From Bicyclus anynana (lineage: Eukaryota > Arthropoda > Insecta > Lepidoptera > Nymphalidae), in contig NC_069108.1 of NCBI RefSeq assembly GCF_947172395.1, positions 9,435,068 to 9,499,067 on the forward strand: DNA of 64,000 nucleotides, read 5' to 3'. Within the stretch, counting starts at the first letter, position 1, and each line of letters begins with the position of its first letter. The notes beneath the pieces were generated by a model that searched no databases, was not told where the DNA came from, and was given only the letters and a program-made list of their open reading frames with translations. Below, piece by piece: positions 37,886-47,888 of this stretch. The position numbers were made by a program, and so were the translations under genes.

Positions 37886-38331
37886 TAGGATGTTTGTATT
37901 AAAAAAATATTTATTCATAATATAGTTTGTCACACAGTTCTGTATAACGAAGCCAATCTAAACTGATCTCTATCTATATAATAACTAAAGCCATAATACC
38001 ACATCTAGCGACAAATCTGTGCATGAAAAACATGTAGCAAAATCGACTCTATGCTCTCGGTAATAAGGACTAAATAAACATTCGTACCTCTTAATTACTC
38101 GGTACGAACCCTTGAATAGTGGGATTTGCATCGGTTTGCCTCTGGAGTGCTGTTATGGGGGTAGATGGAAAAAACATGGGGGTTTTCATTCAGTGTCCTT
38201 CAGACGGGAAGTAATTTTGAATGCGACACGCTTTGTGCATCTACCCCCAGGTTACCGTTAGGTTGTTGGGTGGAAATATAGTTGAATTAATGTGAGTGTT
38301 TTTAATTATATTTAGGTAAATAGCAAATTTT
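37886..38331. other. Unassigned stretch
   Basis: No gene recognised. Confidence 0.3.
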
Positions 38332-38578
38332 TGATAGCCCAATGGTAAGTGGAGTTTCAGTTGTGTGCATTTTAAGAAATTTAATATCGCGTGTCTCAAA
38401 CGGTGATGGAAAACATCGTGAGGAAACCTGCATACCAGAGAATTTTCTTAATTCTCTGCGTGTGTGAAGTCTAACAATCCGCATTGGGCCAGCGTGGTGG
38501 ACTATTGGCCTTAACCCTCTCATTCTGGGAGGAGACTCGAACTCAGCAGTGAGCCGAATATGGGTTGATGATTGATAA
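38332..38578 (+). mobile_element. SINE-B with a collapsed head
   Basis: GATAGCCCAATGGTAAGTGG keeps the A box, but the sequence jumps straight to GTTTCAGTTGTGTGCATT, so the B box and about 70 bases are deleted. The 3' part is near consensus. Confidence 0.82.
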
Positions 38579-38624
38579 AAATGGAATAGCAACTACAGGG
38601 TAGACGATTATCTATAACTAGCAG

Positions 38625-38764
38625 ACCTAGTAATCTGCGTAATTCCCATTCCCGTGGGAATGCGGGGATAAAATATAGCTTGTGTTACTCACAAATAACG
38701 TGACGTTTGTATTGGTACAAGAATTTTCTAAATCGGTTCAGTAGATCCAGAGATTACCCCCTAA
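38625..38764 (+). mobile_element. R1 fragment
   Basis: ATTCCCATTCCCGTGGGAAT to TAGATCCAGAGATTACCCCC, where the SINE-A begins. Confidence 0.65.
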
Positions 38765-38765
38765 C

Positions 38766-38946
38766 AGTTTCTACACGACATCGTACCGGTACTTTGCCAG
38801 TAGGGTGGTAACTAGCCACCGCCGAAGCTTCCCACTAGTTAGACCTGGACGAATTAAGTAAACCTCAATCGGCCCAGCCGGGGCTCGAACCCAGGACCTC
38901 CAACTTGTAAATCCACCGCGCATACCACTGCGCCACGGAGCCCGTC
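38766..38946 (-). mobile_element. SINE-A head half
   Basis: GTTTCTACACGACATCGTAC to ATACCACTGCGCCACGGAGC, including B box (GCTCGAACCCAGG) and A box. The 3' body and tail are absent. Confidence 0.86.
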
Positions 38947-38990
38947 AAAATGTGAAAACTTTCTACGTACAAGTTTAATGGGGATGATGA

Positions 38991-39473
38991 CTAGGATTGA
39001 ATATATTGATTTTTATGATACATTCGGGTAAATAGGGTCAATGTTAACTAATTTATACATAAAAAGCAAAGATTGTATGGATATTTGCAAAATAAATGAT
39101 ATTATAAAATTTCATAATGTATTAAAAATATTTTATCGTAATTAGATGAAAATTCACACAGTTTTAGCTTCCTTACATTAAATGTGACATTTTTTAATAT
39201 ATGAACTATAAGCATAAACGCACAAATAACAAAGATATTAGTAATTTTGTTTGAAAGCCCATACAAACCTAACGATCAGCAAGCCAACGACGTCACTAAA
39301 TCGTGCCATTTTGTATGGAGCGTTATTCAGGGATCCGCCTCAAATCTGACCCTTTAAATCCCTGTAGCTCCGAAAGTAATGATCGCAGATACCCTGTTAC
39401 TTTTACAAAATTGCTTTACTATTAGTATACTCTTAATTTATATACGTACAATTAAAAAAACTGTCATCATCCC
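38991..39473 (-). mobile_element. M480 element, copy 3
   Basis: GGGATGATGACTAGGATTGA to AAACTGTCATCATCCC. Near-consensus, inverted relative to copies 1 and 2. The central GCGGCGCTGCCGC palindrome is disrupted. Confidence 0.82.
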
Positions 39474-39749
39474 TATTGCAGGTACAGTTTCAGTGTATTC
39501 ATGTACATTGTACAGTGAGAGTGCTCAGACGGACAGAGTGGCTCGGTTGTCCTTTTGTGTCCTCCCGGCCCTCACAGCCTCCGGGAGTGACGGCGGAGGA
39601 GGACTGAGGGAAACTACCGCTAATCGGAGCTGCGTTTGTTGTTATCTCAGACGAATTACCTATGGACTTGTATCGCACTCAAATTCACTATATACGAGTA
39701 AATGGTTTGTCGCCGCTTTTGAAGGGGGGGGGGGGGGGGTTAAAAACTC
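39474..39749. other. Unassigned; includes a 17-G run
   Basis: 39724-39740 is a run of 17 G. A 150-codon frame spanning 39379-39831 crosses the M480 end and shows no domain, so it is not called. Confidence 0.4.
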
Positions 39750-39764
39750 ACACATCGATAAAAA

Positions 39765-40060
39765 AAATATACAACTGACTTCAAAACCTAAAACCGTAAC
39801 CAATTTGAAGCCACTGTTCTGTCAATTTTAGCCGTTCCTAAAAGACCGCCTTCAAACTGATCATCAGTTAGAACATAATATGATACATAGAACTTAGTAT
39901 GTTTTATGTTTTTGAAGTCAGTTGAATCTTAAATTTGTTTTTTTATTGGAAAGGAGTTGTTTCCATGGCGGTACCATGATAAGGAAATCAGGATCTGATG
40001 ATAGAATCCTGGAAAAATTGTGAAAATTGTAAGGGCGACCATTACGTTTCTTATTTTTTT
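39765..40060. mobile_element. ACCGACTTC family pieces
   Basis: ACAACTGACTTCAAAACC, CCTTCAAACTGATCATCAG and TTTTGAAGTCAGTTGAATC recur in the family element at 47889. 39930-40025 adds GATCTGATGATAGAATCCTG. The pieces are jumbled. Confidence 0.55.
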
Positions 40061-40193
40061 TTAAATCATATATTTCTTTTACGATAGCTGATCCAATGGC
40101 GTCCAAGCATATTTATCATTGAGTAATTAATCTAAATACATATTAAATAATTAGAACAGATTCCGTTATTAGACTGTGTTGTATACCTATATA

Positions 40194-40746
40194 CTCAGAG
40201 GCACAATTATCCGCCCTCTTTAATATGACGCGAGTATAGCCGCTCGCTACGAGCTGAACCGTTCGTGTCCACATTCTTCATGCTACGTATAGTATACATA
40301 TGAAAACCCACCTGAAAACCAGCGCCACAGCTCGCTGTGGCATCGTGCTGAGGTGGATACCTTTTTTGTCCACGACCAGATGTATGTATTGTATGTTCTG
40401 TTTGTTTATTTTTATTTCATTACTTGTGTGTGAACAAATAAAGAGATTGTATTCTATTCTATATGTTCTCTAACTCTTTTGGTACTGTTACGGCGAGTCT
40501 CACCTATGTATGATCTACCACAGTTACTTAGAATCTTGTAAACCCCGAGCACGTTCGCAGTTTGGATCGTGCCGCGTTGCTAGAACCAGCTAATGACTAA
40601 GGGCCCGTATGGGTTCGATACTAGCCGGGCATATTCCGACTTTATAGTGAGTGAGTTTCATAATCCATTAATATGAATAACACTGACGATAGTTTAAATT
40701 CTAAAACGCGAGTATATTATAGTGGGCGGATAATTGTGCCTCTGAG
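40194..40746. mobile_element. TIR element with near-perfect 20-bp ends
   Basis: CTCAGAGGCACAATTATCCG at the left and CGGATAATTGTGCCTCTGAG at the right are exact inverted repeats; pairing continues outward through TATA. Likely TA duplication. 553 bp, non-coding, with a LINE tail inserted near 40300-40465. Confidence 0.88.
40300..40465 (+). mobile_element. LINE 3' end nested in the TIR element
   Basis: ATGAAAACCCACCTGAAAAC, GCTGTGGCATCGTGCTGAGG, TGTGTGAACAAATAAAGAGA and a TATTCTATTC tail look like a retrotransposon 3' UTR with an AATAAA-type signal. Parent clade unknown. Confidence 0.5.
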
Positions 40747-40959
40747 TATATAATGTACAAACGGCCCCGCGTCGGGCGCCGTGGCGGCGGGTCGATACGT
40801 CACTCACGCGGACAAATTGCCTACACCTACCTTCACTATCTAAACTAATATTGTTAAAGAGATTTGATTGTTTGTTTGTCACGAATAGGCTCCGAAACTA
40901 ATGATACGACTTCAAATATTCTTTCACCAATTTAAAGCTACTCCTAGCAGAAGCTTCAA

Positions 40960-41158
40960 AAGTGGATTACAAAAATAAGAAAACTAATGTCGAACAAAGG
41001 TTATGATTCACAACATTTGTCAGGACAACTTAATTAACAAATCAAACTGTAACCAAAATAAGACCCTAGAATGGCAGAGAATGACCTTGAGTGGAGTCAC
41101 GCACTTGTGAACGACGTGTGTAGGGTTTAAGGACCCTTTGACTGTTAACAAACACTGC
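40960..41158 (+). repeat. Two-copy repeat of about 190 bp
   Basis: From TACAAAAATAAGAAAACTAA to CCTTTGACTGTTAACAA it is nearly identical to 56845-57030. Homology stops at TGTTAACAA in both. It could be the internal flank plus border of an LTR element; no LTR pair is visible. Confidence 0.65.
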
Positions 41159-41748
41159 CCTTTTCCACTCAAGTCACTCTCCCCGACTATCCCAAATAAC
41201 TCATAAAGAATTACACAACAAGAAATGTGGACGGCACGAACGCCACGAGCACACTGCAGCCGACCGTACGACGAGCGCCTTATATCGCAAGTCGTTCCCG
41301 TCAACCGATCGCTACCCCTCTCTAAATCCCTACTCTTTAAGGAAACAATTCGCGCCACCTAGCGTCGGCCAACGTCAACGTCGAACCAACGCAAGATTGA
41401 GCGACGTCATATCCGTCTCAAACTACTATTTCCTACACTACATTATCAGCTAGTAACATATGCTATTTTGTCCCCGTATTTCTACAGAAATCAGAACCTC
41501 GAGGTGAAACCGCGGAGCGTCTGCTATTTTTGTGTAATCGTTTACTTTGTAGTTGATTCATTGCTAGACATCGTTACATTTATAGTCCTTCATCGTCATA
41601 GAGGTAATAAAAAGTTTAGATACCGTCTCCTGAACCAAAAGTCACACACATTCTGCCAGATCGTCAGGTCTGCACACGCCGATGCGCACACAGATGCATA
41701 TATTATGAAAACAGACCGGAAATTATTTCCTATGTCTGACAATACACA
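41159..41748. other. Unassigned stretch
   Basis: 41200-41400 is CpG-richer with no domain in any frame. 41460-41525 (GTCCCCGTATTTCTACAG, GAGGTGAAACCGCGGAGCG) is an R1 end fragment, minus orientation. Confidence 0.35.
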
Positions 41749-42069
41749 ACGTCCGTGACGCAGTGGTATGCGCGATGGATTTACAAGACGGAAGTTTTGG
41801 GTACAATCCCTGGCTGGGCCGATTAAGGTTTTCTTAAATGGTTCAGGTCTAGCTAGTAGGAGGCTTCGTGGCTAGTTACCTACTGGCAAAGACGTGTCGC
41901 CAAGCGAATTAGTGTTCTGGTACGATGTTGTGTAGGAACCGTAAGAGGTGTAGATTTTTATCATCCTCCTAACAAGTTAGCCTCTTCCATTTTAAATTGC
42001 ATCATCACTTACCATCAGGTGAATCGTGAGATTCTAGTCAAGGGTTAACTTGTAAAGTGTTAAAAAAAT
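41749..42069 (+). mobile_element. SINE-A, diverged
   Basis: ACGTCCGTGACGCAGTGG head, GGGTACAATCCC (damaged B box), diverged body (TAGCTAGTAGGAGGCTTCG) and tail AACTTGTAAAGTGTTAAAAA. Confidence 0.82.
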
Positions 42070-42344
42070 ACTTCACACTCACATATAAATATGTGATAGG
42101 TACTCGGGGTCATTATGGTGCTTCAGTTGTTTGTCAGCGAGATACCGTCTGTCTATTTTACAAGTCTATGTTAACCGCGATATTAAACTGCAACTTTGTC
42201 TGTTATTGCTTACTGCAATGCGACAGAAGGCTTTCTATCTGATTTTTTTATGTATTTGTACGCAGTAAAAGTAATAAAATGTAAAACTTTTACGTAATCT
42301 TCATTATCGTAACTTTAATTTCAAGTATTCGACTTCAATTACCA
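42070..42344. other. Unassigned stretch
   Basis: No gene recognised. Confidence 0.3.
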
Positions 42345-42430
42345 CCGTTGTTAATACATGAGATAACTTGACTTTTCAAAAGTGCTTGTAAACTGAGCCT
42401 ACTTGAAATAAATGAATTTGTGTTTGATTT
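42345..42430 (+). mobile_element. CR1-like LINE 3' end
   Basis: AAAAGTGCTTGTAAACTGAG and CTACTTGAAATAAATGAATT: plus-oriented tail matching the reverse of 7015-7135. Confidence 0.65.
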
Positions 42431-42499
42431 ATTTGTGTAAATAACTTTCGTTGTTTACTGTACGACTAAATGAAATTAGGTAAATTCGGCGCCTTTGTT

Positions 42500-42640
42500 C
42501 AAATCCTTAGGGGAACATGGATTTTTCTGGGATGAAAAGTAGCGTATGTGTTAATCCAGAGTAAAATCTATTTCCATTCCAAATTTCTGCCAAATCGCTT
42601 CAGTAGTGTCGGCGTTATAGAGTAACAAACATCCAAACAT
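42500..42640 (+). mobile_element. R2 middle fragment
   Basis: GGAACATGGATTTTTCTGGG, AGTAGCGTATGTGTTAATCC and TTTCTGCCAAATCGCTTCAG. Both termini missing. Confidence 0.65.
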
Positions 42641-42664
42641 CAAGAAAAACTCAATATTTGACAA

Positions 42665-42728
42665 ACCGACGCAGGCTTCGAACCTAGGACTTATGGTTTG
42701 AAGTATTCACTATACTGACATGCCTAAC
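42665..42728 (-). other. tRNA-like sequence
   Basis: On the minus strand TGTCAGTATAGTGAATACTT, then CATAAGTCCTAGGTTCGAAG and CCTGCGTCGG resemble the D-arm, anticodon-arm and T-arm order of a tRNA with a GGTTCGAAGCC B box. No copy elsewhere in the window. A SINE head relic or degenerate tRNA. Confidence 0.35.
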
Positions 42729-42894
42729 ATGCATTTACAGATGAATTAGTGTCAAAATATATTGTATATTGTGATGTAGGACACCACCCACTCATCCTCC
42801 ATCTGAAGTACCGTAACGTGAAGTTATTGTATTCTAATATTTTGGCTCACTTCGCTATCTTCATTTTATATGTCATACAACTGTATCGTATACT
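42729..42894. other. Unassigned stretch
   Basis: Nothing recognised. Confidence 0.3.
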
Positions 42895-43025
42895 AGAAGA
42901 CGCCCTGCGGTTTCACACGCGTAGTTCCCGTTCCCGTGAGAATACGGGGATAAAATATAGCCTATAACGTGGCTTTCTAGTGGTAAAAGAATTTTCAAAA
43001 TCGGTTCAGTAGATCAGAGATTATC
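42895..43025 (+). mobile_element. R1, left part (split by SINE-B)
   Basis: AGACGCCCTGCGGTTTCACA to CAGAGATTATC (43015-43025). The remainder follows the SINE-B at 43340. Confidence 0.82.
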
Positions 43026-43339
43026 ATCATCATTATCAACCCATATTCGGCTCACTGCTGAGCTCATGTCTCCTCTCAGAATGAGAGGGGACAGGCCAAT
43101 AGTCCACCACGCTGACCCAATGCGGATTGGCAGACTTCACACACGCAGAGAATTGAGAAAATTCTCTGGTATGCAGGTTTCCTCACGATGTTTTCCTTCA
43201 CCGTTTGAGACACGTGATATTTAATTTCTTAAAATGCACACAACTGAAAAGTTGGAGGTGCATGCCTCGGACCGGATTCGAACCCAAACCCTCCGGAATC
43301 GGAGGCAGAGGTCATATACACTGGGCTATCATGGCTTCT
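43026..43339 (-). mobile_element. SINE-B, full length with target duplication
   Basis: ATCATCATTATCAACCC tail at the left to GGGCTATCATGGCTTCT at the right, B box GGATTCGAACCC. Exact 11-bp duplication CAGAGATTATC at 43015-43025 and 43340-43350 inside R1. Confidence 0.93.
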
Positions 43340-43400
43340 CAGAGATTATCCCCCCTACAATACCACAAACCTTTTTATCTCTTTGTAATATTAGTAGGAA
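43340..43400 (+). mobile_element. R1, right part
   Basis: CAGAGATTATCCCCCCTACA to TTTGTAATATTAGTAGG, completing the R1 copy begun at 42895. Confidence 0.82.
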
Positions 43401-43664
43401 GACAACGAAATCAGATAGCGACATAGATAGCGAAAAAATCTGAATCTAAAAATGTCTTTTTAAGATAATGGATTTTCTGAGAAACAAGTTTCTCAGTTAT
43501 TTATAGTTATTTGTATTGTCTAGTCTGGCGTGAAAGACTGTCTTCATTATTATTCGTCGATGAGTTCACGCTTCACTGAAGTCTCACCTGATGATAAGTG
43601 ACGTAGTCCCCCTAGAACATTTTGTACATCTGATTACTAACAAGCTAATTTTTCGAAGCTTCAT
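43401..43664. other. Unassigned stretch
   Basis: No gene. 43570-43610 (GAAGTCTCACCTGATGATAA) resembles a worn SINE-A tail on the minus strand. Confidence 0.3.
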
Positions 43665-43805
43665 CTCGATGAGACGATCAACTTTTTTAGTAACGAAAAT
43701 TCTTGATTCTGGTAGCTAACTGAGCTACCAGGAAATTAAAATTTCAGTTCGTCGGAATGTATGTAGGACAATGTGACTGGTAAATTGTATAACTATTGTT
43801 TAAGC
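43665..43805 (-). mobile_element. FB family fragment
   Basis: TTCATCTCGATGAGACGATC, GAAAATTCTTGATTCTGGTA and TGTAGGACAATGTGACTGG match arms of 12777-13113 and 6826-6935. Confidence 0.6.
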
Positions 43806-43920
43806 AACAGTAAAAAAACAGCTGGTTAGTAACAACTTTTAATAATTTCGTTAGTGATACAAGTTGGGAGGAGGATACAGTAACAAAAGTTGTTACTAAC
43901 TAGATACTTTTTTTACTGTT
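43806..43920. mobile_element. Palindromic MITE, AACAGT ends
   Basis: AACAGTAAAAAAACAGCTGG at the left, CTAGATACTTTTTTTACTGT at the right, inner GTTAGTAACAACTTTT/AAAAGTTGTTACTAAC. 115 bp with a short centre (ATACAAGTTGGGAGGAGG). Another copy at 58526. Confidence 0.82.
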
Positions 43921-43928
43921 GATCGGTT

Positions 43929-44072
43929 GACGGTCTCCGTGGCGCAGTGGTGTGCGCGGTGGATTTACAAGACGGAGGTCCTAAGCTCGATCCCCGGCTG
44001 GGCCAATTGAGGTTTTCTTAATTGGGTCAGGATTGTAGTCAAGGGCTAACTTGTAGAGAATAAATAAAAAAA
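43929..44072 (+). mobile_element. SINE-A with body deleted
   Basis: Head GTGGCGCAGTGG and CTCGATCCCC, then TTTTCTTAATTGGGTCAGG jumps straight to ATTGTAGTCAAGGGCTAACT and the A-rich tail. About 170 bases of body are missing, leaving head plus tail. Confidence 0.87.
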
Positions 44073-44097
44073 AATCTATCACGGCTCTATATTCTAA

Positions 44098-44135
44098 TGC
44101 ATGCCCTAGTTAAAAACCTTGTGCACTGCCACCAA
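44098..44135. mobile_element. hAT MITE end (CAGTGGCG family)
   Basis: GCATGCCCTAGTTAAAAACC and TTGTGCACTGCCAC match the right end of 11606-11752. A similar CTTACCCTAGTTAAGAACCT occurs at about 48902. Confidence 0.45.
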
Positions 44136-44502
44136 GTATGAGCCCTCAATATTGGGAGTAGAGGGATCAACTGAAAAACAACTTCAGAAATACTAAACCA
44201 GCACATCTGATAAGGATAACGGTTATTTGATACCTAAAAGTTGTGAATTTCAAAAAAGACGTTTTGAGCGTAATTAAGGGAATATAAAGTTTACAGGGTT
44301 AAACTAAAACTTTTGTATCTCTGTTCTCGAGTTTATTTCAAAGAACCTTATTACAACAAGTATTAAGTTTGTTTGTTATCATCTAATCAACGAAATCGTT
44401 TAGGTCCCGGCAACGCTCGAGTAAGTGCATGTTCAGTATCATGGGCTACCTACCGTAGGTATGAGCATCTAAGTATGGTACCTAAACCTAATGCCAATAC
44501 GC
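44136..44502. other. Unassigned stretch
   Basis: No gene recognised. Confidence 0.3.
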
Positions 44503-44870
44503 CAGGGTTTCTCAAAGTGGGGAACGTGATCCCCTAGTGGTTAGCCATTCGACGGCAGGGGGTTCGCGACAAGATTTACCTAACTTGATAACTGATACAG
44601 AGTCAGAATTAAGGTTAAAACTGTCCAAAATTACTTCTAACATTGAATCCATTTGCGACAAGAAACAAGCACACCCTTCACATTATTACAAAGACATTTC
44701 TTTTGGTACTTTATGTGTTAACTTTTATTCAAATGAAAACCTTATTTCCTTCAACAGTCAAATTTATTATTATTTTTTCTTGGAGGGGGGGGAGGGGGGG
44801 GGGCTTAGTTAGTACTGTCACTTGAAAATCTTAACAAAGGTTCGTGGACCCAAAAGTTTGAGAGACCCTG
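44503..44870. mobile_element. hAT-like MITE, reverse relative of 32220-32618
   Basis: CAGGGTTTCTCAAAGTGGGG at the left and AGTTTGAGAGACCCTG at the right. Flanking 8-mers CAATACGC and CTCTACGC match 6 of 8. A G-rich tract (44786-44807) replaces the C run of the copy at 32220, which lies on the other strand. Confidence 0.87.
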
Positions 44871-45283
44871 CTCTACGCTATGAGTTTGGCTCTATAAAAT
44901 CTCTGTAGGTAGTGAAAAAAATAAAGTGAATTTTCAAAATTGGAACGGCGGAAGCGCATTCCGCGTTCGCACGCCGTCTATTTCGGTCGTGTCTTGGATG
45001 CATTAATGTAATCCCTTTTTTTGTATAAATTATAAATACCCGTTTGAGCAGACGTTGGCACTTTTAGACTTGGCGACATGTTTGTTTTGACTGACTGATA
45101 GGCGGCTTTTGTGTTTTGTTCTGTGTTGCAGGTTTTTGTTTTTTGTTGTACGGGATAGAGTTCTTTTAATTATTCTTTTATTTATTACTTTGCTTTTCAT
45201 CCATTTTATAATAAACTGCTAAATTAGATCACGTGCAAGAGTTTAAGTTTTGGTCAAAGGTTTATAAAAACACTTTATTTTTC
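44871..45283. other. Unassigned stretch
   Basis: AT-rich; nothing recognised. Confidence 0.3.
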
Positions 45284-45522
45284 ATTCTGTTAGCCCTTGA
45301 CTACAAACTCACCTGATGTTGACAATGCAATCTAAAATGGAAGCGGGCTAAGTTGTTAGGAGGAGGATGCAAATCCACGCCCCTTTCGGTTACTACAGGA
45401 CATCGTACCGGAACGATAAATTACGCCGGTACGTCCTTGTCAGTAAGGTAGTAACTAGCCACGGCCGAAGTCTTCCACCAGCCGGATCTGGACCGATTAA
45501 GAAAACCTCAATTGGCCCAGCC
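45284..45522 (-). mobile_element. SINE-A, head partly lost
   Basis: TTCTGTTAGCCCTTGACTAC to CCTCAATTGGCCCAGCC. The tRNA head itself is missing and the body has small deletions. Confidence 0.85.
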
Positions 45523-46030
45523 TCGCGTCTGGCGTCTTTCTTATGTTTTAAATATTTTATAAACTGTTTACTTGCACTAAACAAATAAGATGGAATATTT
45601 TTATAGGTAAATATTGATTATTAGTCTTTATATTAATTTACGTAATTGTGGTAGTGTTAAATCTTGAAATACAAATTATAAAAAAAGTTTGTATTTGCGG
45701 ATGTCAAGGAGACGCGTGACGTTTGTTTTTTTATGGATTTCACCGGGCTTGTAAAGACTCATTCTGTATCATTCTCTACTCTGTGGTAGGCACATAACAT
45801 ATCTATAGCATAAAATATTCATTACTTATCAGCCTTAAAAACCGAACCCCATATAAATAGATATAGTTATAATTTTAACTGCACGTGTTTCAAATACGCC
45901 GCCTATGAATAGCCCGGTGAGTCACAGTAACGCATTGATTCGGTTTAACTGTTAACGCTTATTATGTATTTGGTGGTTTAACTAATAGATTGGGATGTCA
46001 CAGTCAGATCTTGGGCATATTGTCATGTGA
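45523..46030. other. Unassigned stretch
   Basis: No gene recognised. Confidence 0.3.
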
Positions 46031-46320
46031 CAATATTCGGCTCACTGCTGAGCTGGAGTCTCGTCTCAGAATGAGAACGGTTAGGCCAATAGTCCACCAC
46101 GCTGGCCAAATGCGGATTGGCAGATTTCACACGCGAGGAGAATTTAAAAAATTCTCATGTGTGCAGGTTTCCTCACGATGTTTTCCTTCACAGTTTGAGA
46201 CACGTGATATTTAATTTTTTAAAATGAACACAACTGAAAAGTTGGAGCTGCTTGCCCCGGACCGGATTCGAATCCACACCCTCCGAATGGAAGGCAGAGG
46301 TCATATAAACTGGGTTATTA
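46031..46320 (-). mobile_element. SINE-B
   Basis: CAATATTCGGCTCACTGCTG to CATATAAACTGGGTTATTA, head at right with GGATTCGAATCC. Confidence 0.87.
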
Positions 46321-46419
46321 CAACATATATTTGTTTATATTTTGTACGGGGTATCATGATACATCATGTCCCCTGTCGCCAGTTGCTTAGTATAACAACC
46401 CTTCAATGAAACATCATCT

Positions 46420-47150
46420 TCATCATCATTATCAGTTGATGGAGGTCCACTGCTGGACATAGGCCTCTTGCATGTCAAAGTCAAAGTCAAAATTCATTTA
46501 TTTCAAATAGGCTTAGTTTACAAGCTTTTTCGAAACGTCAGGTGATAATATTAAAATTAAGATAATGGTGATAATTATTATTCGAAAACTTAAAATTAAA
46601 GTTACGAGGGTTCCAAATGCGCCTTGGTCCGAGAAGAGCCCACAACAAAGTCAGCCAGGTTTATCCTTTTTTAGTTTATCACCATTTAACAATAGGTATA
46701 TAAGTAGCCTGTCATGTAATACATTTCATTTGCAAGCAATTTTGTCATTTACGTAATCATTGACACTATAATACGACTTTTCTATAAGCTTACGTTTAAC
46801 AAAAACTTTGAACTTATTGAGAGACATGCCAGTGGTCTCATGTGGCAGTTTATTATAAAAACGTATGCAATTGCCCTTAAAAGAATTACTAATTTTTTGT
46901 AATCTAGTGTGATGTGCAACAATTTTATTTTTATTTCTGACAATGGACCTCAAACACAACGGTCTCGAGCTGCCAGCATCCAGCGGCTCCCTGCAACCCG
47001 CTTGATTTCCAGTCCAGTCCAGTGGGGGTCGACCAACACTGCGCTTTCAATGAATCATTTATAGTAGGAGCAATGGCTGACAGACTTTAAACTTATAAAA
47101 AATCGCGAAGGTCTAGTCCTCTCAAGCTCTCAGTCCACAACAAAGTAACG
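46420..47150 (-). pseudogene. RTE remnant split by a CR1-like LINE 3' end
   Basis: 46425-46474 (TTGATGGAGGTCCACTGCTG, ACATAGGCCTCTTGCATG) continues at 46943 (ATGGACCTCAAACACAACGG, GCCAGCATCCAGCGGCTCCC). In the uninterrupted remnant at 23079-23420 these are adjacent. 47100-47150 (CGAAGGTCTAGTCCTCTCAA) is a further piece also seen at 36674, so part in between is deleted. Confidence 0.8.
46475..46941 (-). mobile_element. CR1-like LINE 3' end with ORF2 C-terminus
   Basis: Minus strand: GNCIRFYNKLPHETTGM and KLIEKSYYSVNDYVNDK form the usual C-terminal end of CR1/Jockey-group ORF2 proteins, then a UTR with GCTTGTAAACTAAGCC and a TTTGACTTTGACTTTGACA tail. Inserted in an RTE remnant, with only a 3-base ATG repeat at the junctions. 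5'-truncated. Confidence 0.78.
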
Positions 47151-47363
47151 AGTTATTATTGAACTCTCCACATTGAGACTATGAGCTAGGAGGAAAACAT
47201 TAACCTACATCTTATCTAGATATGGATCTCTATGGAGAAAAACCATAAATGTGTGAGGTTGGCTGGGCTTTATATCTATATGGGAAACTGTTTGTTTGTT
47301 TTTTTATGTAAATGCTCAATGATTCAGCGGTTGTTAATTATGTAAATAGCGAGGTACTCATCA
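47151..47363. other. Unassigned stretch
   Basis: Nothing recognised. Confidence 0.3.
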
Positions 47364-47395
47364 TCTATACTAATATTATAAAGAGGTAAAGTATA
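47364..47395 (-). mobile_element. R1 tip
   Basis: CTATACTAATATTATAAAGA only; the rest is replaced by a Jockey fragment. Confidence 0.6.
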
Positions 47396-47400
47396 ATTTC

Positions 47401-47475
47401 CTTTACGATCCTGACTTAACGAACGACAATGCTTCCCAGGCAACATCAACACAAGCTACACAGCGTCTTCACTGA
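47401..47475 (+). pseudogene. Jockey ORF2 C-terminal fragment
   Basis: ACGATCCTGACTTAACGAAC, AATGCTTCCCAGGCAACATC and GCGTCTTCACTGAC are the coding-strand equivalent of about 1870-1955 in the intact Jockey (LYDPD region). Both flanks are lost. Confidence 0.75.
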
Positions 47476-47888
47476 CTATTAAATGAATGCAAACTGTGTA
47501 TTTTTGAATTTTCAAAAATTTTTTGCACGGAACCCTGGACGCGCGAGTTCCACTCGCACTTGGCCGATTTTCAACTCTCTTGGAATGAGAGAGTTTTTAG
47601 AGAGCTGTGTTTAAAGGTTGGACAAGGTGTACAAACCCCATGAATTTGAGATGAATCTCTAAGCCCCGCGGCGTATTCAAAGCTGTGTCACAGTTGACAT
47701 TATCTGGAGCACCCTGTATAATCGCCGCATACAGGGTGAGCTTGTTTTGACCCACTTTTTGTTATGTCTGGAGGCGGGTTCGACCGCGCGTTCCGTTTAC
47801 TGTGTGACCCAGTTTGTGGGGGTAGTTTTTTAAACCCTAATGCAAATGTGGGTTAATGTAGGTTTACCGTGCATGTGTCTATTTGTTA
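47476..47888. other. Unassigned with a CACCCTGTAT hairpin
   Basis: 47710-47719 CACCCTGTAT and 47729-47738 ATACAGGGTG are exact inverted repeats with a 9-base spacer, resembling two abutting mariner-type ends. The rest is unassigned. Confidence 0.4.

Noticed and set aside
39379..39831. 150-codon frame
   Set aside because: It begins inside the M480 element, crosses its end and a 17-G run, and has no recognisable domain.
44503..44870. G-quadruplex regulatory element at the G-rich tract
   Set aside because: It lies inside a MITE and the sister copy has a simple C run; more likely homopolymer drift.
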